Source: JANNHK01 sp034408875 (GTDB lineage Bacteria; Actinomycetota; Acidimicrobiia; IMCC26256; PALSA-610). Taken from it: a DNA stretch of 7,561 nt. The stretch is from assembly GCA_034408875.1 (NCBI GenBank), contig JAWXCJ010000044.1, positions 1 to 7,561 on the forward strand, in the 5' to 3' direction. Shown here one piece after another: positions 5,543-7,561 of this stretch. Position numbers and translations under genes: made by a program. The stretch's first letter is position 1, and the number at the start of each line of letters is the position of its first letter. Below the pieces are notes generated by a model. That model was not told the DNA's origin. It was given only the letters and a program-made list of their open reading frames with translations, and made no database searches.

Positions 5543-6184
5543 ATGACCGCGGCCCAGCGGCCCACACTCACCGGGTACCCCGTGAACCTGCTGGTCCGGG
5601 GGCGACGGGTGGTCGTGGCCGGCGCCGGGCGCATCGCGGCCCGCAAGATCGAACCCCTCCTCGACCTCGGGGCCGAGGTCGTCGTGGTGGCGCCCGAAGC
5701 GAGCGCCGAGGTCACCGCGTGGGCCGACCAGGGTCGCCTCACCCTGGCGAACCGCCGCTTCGAACCGGCCGACCTCGACGGCGCGTGGCTGGCCGTGACC
5801 GCCACCGACGACCCCGCCGTCAACGCCGCGGTGTTCGCCGCGGGCGAGGAGCGCCGCATCTTCACGAATAGTGCGGACGACCCCGCCAATTGTTCGTTTA
5901 CCCTGATGTCGGTGATTCGGCGCGCCGACCTGGTCGTCGCGATCGGCACCGGAGGCCGCAGTCCGGCGCTGGCCGCCCACCTGCGGGCGGTGATCGGCAA
6001 GGAGTTGGGTCCTGAATACGAGACGCTGCTCGAACTGCTCTCGGAAGCCCGGGAGGCGATGCGGTCGACGGGGCGTTCCAGCGAGGACGCGGATTGGCAC
6101 GCGGCCTTCGAGTCGGGCATCGTGGAACTCGTTCGCGCCGGCCGGATCGACGAGGCGAGGGAGCTGTTGAGCACGTGTCTCTGA
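5543..6184 (+). CDS. Precorrin-2 dehydrogenase / sirohaem synthase N-domain protein
   Basis: This 213-residue protein corresponds to the NAD+-dependent domain of CysG, and to Met8p/SirC. It oxidises precorrin-2 to sirohydrochlorin, and some members also insert iron to make sirohaem. The N terminus has NLLVRGRRVVVAGAGRIAARK at 15-35, with the Rossmann glycines G27-G29 and the family's ARK. The segment TNSADDPANCSF at 108-119 replaces the common NVVDDPxxCxF; Asp112 aligns with the catalytic Asp of CysG. IGTGGRSPALAAHLR at 134-148 is the conserved STGGxSP motif. No SAM-dependent uroporphyrinogen methyltransferase domain is attached, so that activity must be encoded elsewhere. Whether it chelates iron cannot be told. 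It starts 4 bp after the rex stop with weak GGGA at 5532-5535, and its 3' end overlaps hemA by 10 bp, so it is cotranscribed and probably translationally coupled. Confidence 0.9.
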   Translation: MTAAQRPTLTGYPVNLLVRGRRVVVAGAGRIAARKIEPLLDLGAEVVVVAPEASAEVTAWADQGRLTLANRRFEPADLDGAWLAVTATDDPAVNAAVFAAGEERRIFTNSADDPANCSFTLMSVIRRADLVVAIGTGGRSPALAAHLRAVIGKELGPEYETLLELLSEAREAMRSTGRSSEDADWHAAFESGIVELVRAGRIDEARELLSTCL

Positions 6185-7446
6185 TCGTCGTCGGTCTCAA
6201 CCACCGGACGGTCCCCGTCGAGGTGCTCGAACGGATGACCGTTCCGCATCATCTTGTCGCGAAGGTGCTGCACGATCTCGCGGCCCAAGAGCACCTGATC
6301 GAAGTGGTCGTGTTGTCCACGTGCAACCGCACCGAGATCTACGCGCAGTGCACGCGCTTCCACCCTGCCGTCGGCGACGTGCGCGACTTTCTCGCCGCGC
6401 ACTCGGGCGCGCACCCCGAAGACTTCATCGACCACTTGTACGCATACTTCGACGACGCCGCGATTTCACATCTCTTCTCGGTCGCGGCCGGTCTCGACTC
6501 GATGATCGTCGGTGAGAGCGAGATCCTCGGTCAGGTGCGCGAGGCGTGGGAGGCCTCCGTCGCCGAAGGCACGAGCGGCCAGGCGTTGTCGCAGTTGTTC
6601 AAGCACGCGATCGAGTCGGGCAAACGCGTGCGCAGCGAAACCGCGATCGGTCGCCACGCGGTGTCGATCCCGTCGGCCGCCGTGTCGGTGGCTGCGGAAC
6701 ACCTCGGAACGTTCGAAGGCGCAAAGGTATTGGTTGTCGGCGCGGGCTCCATGGGCCGCGGCCTCGCGGCACCGCTCAGATCGCGCGGCGTTGATCACGT
6801 ATGGATCGCGAACCGGTCGGCGGGGCCCGCCATCGAACTCGCGGCCCGGGTCGGAGGTGAGGCCATTGCGCTCTCCGAGATCGCCGACGCGCTCGTCGAC
6901 GCCGACGTGTTGCTCACGTCGACCGCGTCGAGTGAAGTGCTCCTCGAACGGTCGACGATCGAGATGGTGATGGCGTGCCGCGACGGGCGCCCCTTGCTGG
7001 TCATCGACGTCGCGCTTCCCCGCGACGTCGACCCCGGCGTGCGCGAGGTCAACGACGTCACGTTGCTCGACCTCGACGACCTGAAGGACTACGCGGCGCG
7101 CTCCGCCGAGCGGCGCCGGGGCGAGATCGGCAAGGTCCGCGAGATTCTCGCGGCCGAGATCGAGCGCTACCGCGGCGAACGGGCCGCGCGCGGTGTTGCA
7201 CCGCTTGTCAGCGCGTTGCGGGAGCGCGGCGACAGTGTGCGCGCCGCCGAACTGGAGCGCTTCCGTTCCAAGCTCGTGGGGCTCGATCCCGAGACCCGAG
7301 CGGCGGTCGAGGCGTTGACGCAAGGCATCGTGAACAAGCTGTTGCACGAGCCGACGGTGAAGGTGAAGGACGCGGCGGGTACGCAGCGCGGCGACTTCTA
7401 CGCCGAGGCGCTCGCCGCGTTGTTCAATCTGCCTGCCGAGCAGTGA
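6175..7446 (+). CDS. hemA: Glutamyl-tRNA reductase
   Basis: HemA reduces glutamyl-tRNA(Glu) to glutamate-1-semialdehyde with NADPH, the first committed step of C5-pathway tetrapyrrole synthesis. The 423-residue product has the family length. The catalytic domain has GLNHRTVPVEVLER at 7-20, the nucleophile Cys50 in STCNRTE at 48-54, and AAGLDSMIVGESEILGQV at 104-121. The NADPH-binding domain starts at VLVVGAGSMGRGLA (185-198). The C-terminal helical dimerisation domain includes the spinal helix and NKLLHEPTVKVKD at 387-399. The frame is open upstream to 6094, but the family begins directly with the strand SLIVVGLNHR, so the GTG at 6175 is chosen; GAGGGAG at 6157-6163 lies 11 nt before it. It overlaps the preceding gene by 10 bp and hemC by 4 bp. 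Expression is likely driven by the Rex-controlled promoter. Confidence 0.97.
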   Translation: MSLIVVGLNHRTVPVEVLERMTVPHHLVAKVLHDLAAQEHLIEVVVLSTCNRTEIYAQCTRFHPAVGDVRDFLAAHSGAHPEDFIDHLYAYFDDAAISHLFSVAAGLDSMIVGESEILGQVREAWEASVAEGTSGQALSQLFKHAIESGKRVRSETAIGRHAVSIPSAAVSVAAEHLGTFEGAKVLVVGAGSMGRGLAAPLRSRGVDHVWIANRSAGPAIELAARVGGEAIALSEIADALVDADVLLTSTASSEVLLERSTIEMVMACRDGRPLLVIDVALPRDVDPGVREVNDVTLLDLDDLKDYAARSAERRRGEIGKVREILAAEIERYRGERAARGVAPLVSALRERGDSVRAAELERFRSKLVGLDPETRAAVEALTQGIVNKLLHEPTVKVKDAAGTQRGDFYAEALAALFNLPAEQ

Positions 7447-7561
7447 CGCTCCGGGTCGCCACGCGCGCGAGCCGGCTCGCGCGCTGGCAGGCGGAGCGCG
7501 TCGGGGTGTTGTTGGGCGGCGATGTCGAGTACGTCGAGATCACGACGACCGGTGACATCCG
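7443..7561 (+). CDS. hemC: Porphobilinogen deaminase (5' part, cut by window end)
   Basis: HemC (hydroxymethylbilane synthase) joins four porphobilinogens into hydroxymethylbilane using a dipyrromethane cofactor. Only the first 39 codons are inside the window. They read LRVATRASRLARWQAERV at 3-20, matching the family's IGTRxSxLAxxQ start, and then VEYVEITTTGDIR, matching the conserved ...xTxGD strand. The GTG start at 7443 overlaps the hemA stop as GTGA, which fits translational coupling. hemA followed by hemC is the standard order in actinobacteria. The cofactor cysteine and the rest of the protein lie beyond the window. Confidence 0.93.
   Translation, partial: MTLRVATRASRLARWQAERVGVLLGGDVEYVEITTTGDI

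Noticed and set aside
5104..6435. 443-codon open frame on the minus strand
   Set aside because: It runs opposite rex, the precorrin-2 dehydrogenase gene and hemA, all unmistakable. Composition is that of a reverse-frame shadow.

Overview
The window looks like ordinary chromosome from a high-GC Gram-positive bacterium (phylum Actinomycetota). The reasons are a GC-rich sequence with strong G/C preference at third codon positions, frequent GTG starts (8 of the 10 genes called), probable leaderless promoters, and a gene order that echoes actinobacterial loci where proC, a small excisionase-like HTH gene and rex/hemA/hemC lie close together. A deep actinobacterial lineage such as Acidimicrobiia is my guess; it is not shown by the sequence. 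All recognised genes are on the + strand. I see no RNA gene, insertion sequence, CRISPR array or phage gene.

Layout. Bases 1-120 hold a probable leaderless promoter and an 11-bp inverted repeat. Then come proC (proline biosynthesis, 121-921) and, 2 bp later, a divergent member of a phosphatase-like family (924-1739). A separate promoter drives a 64-residue MerR/excisionase-type DNA-binding protein (1829-2023). Another leaderless promoter precedes a DUF62-type S-adenosylmethionine hydrolase (2051-2875), whose stop codon overlaps the start of a 30-residue single-pass membrane microprotein (2872-2964). A 345-bp intergenic region carries a 13-bp perfect inverted repeat (possible terminator) and the promoter of an acyl-CoA synthetase-like AMP-forming ligase (3310-4797).

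The last part is a tightly packed operon: rex (NADH/NAD+-sensing repressor), a precorrin-2 dehydrogenase/sirohaem-synthase N-domain gene, hemA and the start of hemC, which runs off the window. Spacings are +4, -10 and -4 bp. An 18-bp sequence matching 12 of the 14 defined positions of the Rex operator lies over the -35 and spacer of the rex promoter, so the operon is probably repressed by its own first product and responds to cellular redox state. HemA (glutamyl-tRNA reductase) and HemC (porphobilinogen deaminase) belong to tetrapyrrole synthesis, and the dehydrogenase serves the sirohaem branch. The operon therefore couples redox sensing to haem and sirohaem supply.

Nothing here is clearly a new biological system. 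The points most worth checking are the Rex operator and redox-controlled hem operon, the series of -10 boxes set 6-8 nt before start codons, the coupled membrane microprotein after the SAM hydrolase, the His-to-Ser change in the SAM hydrolase active-site triad, and the apparent loss of histidine motifs in the phosphatase-like protein.
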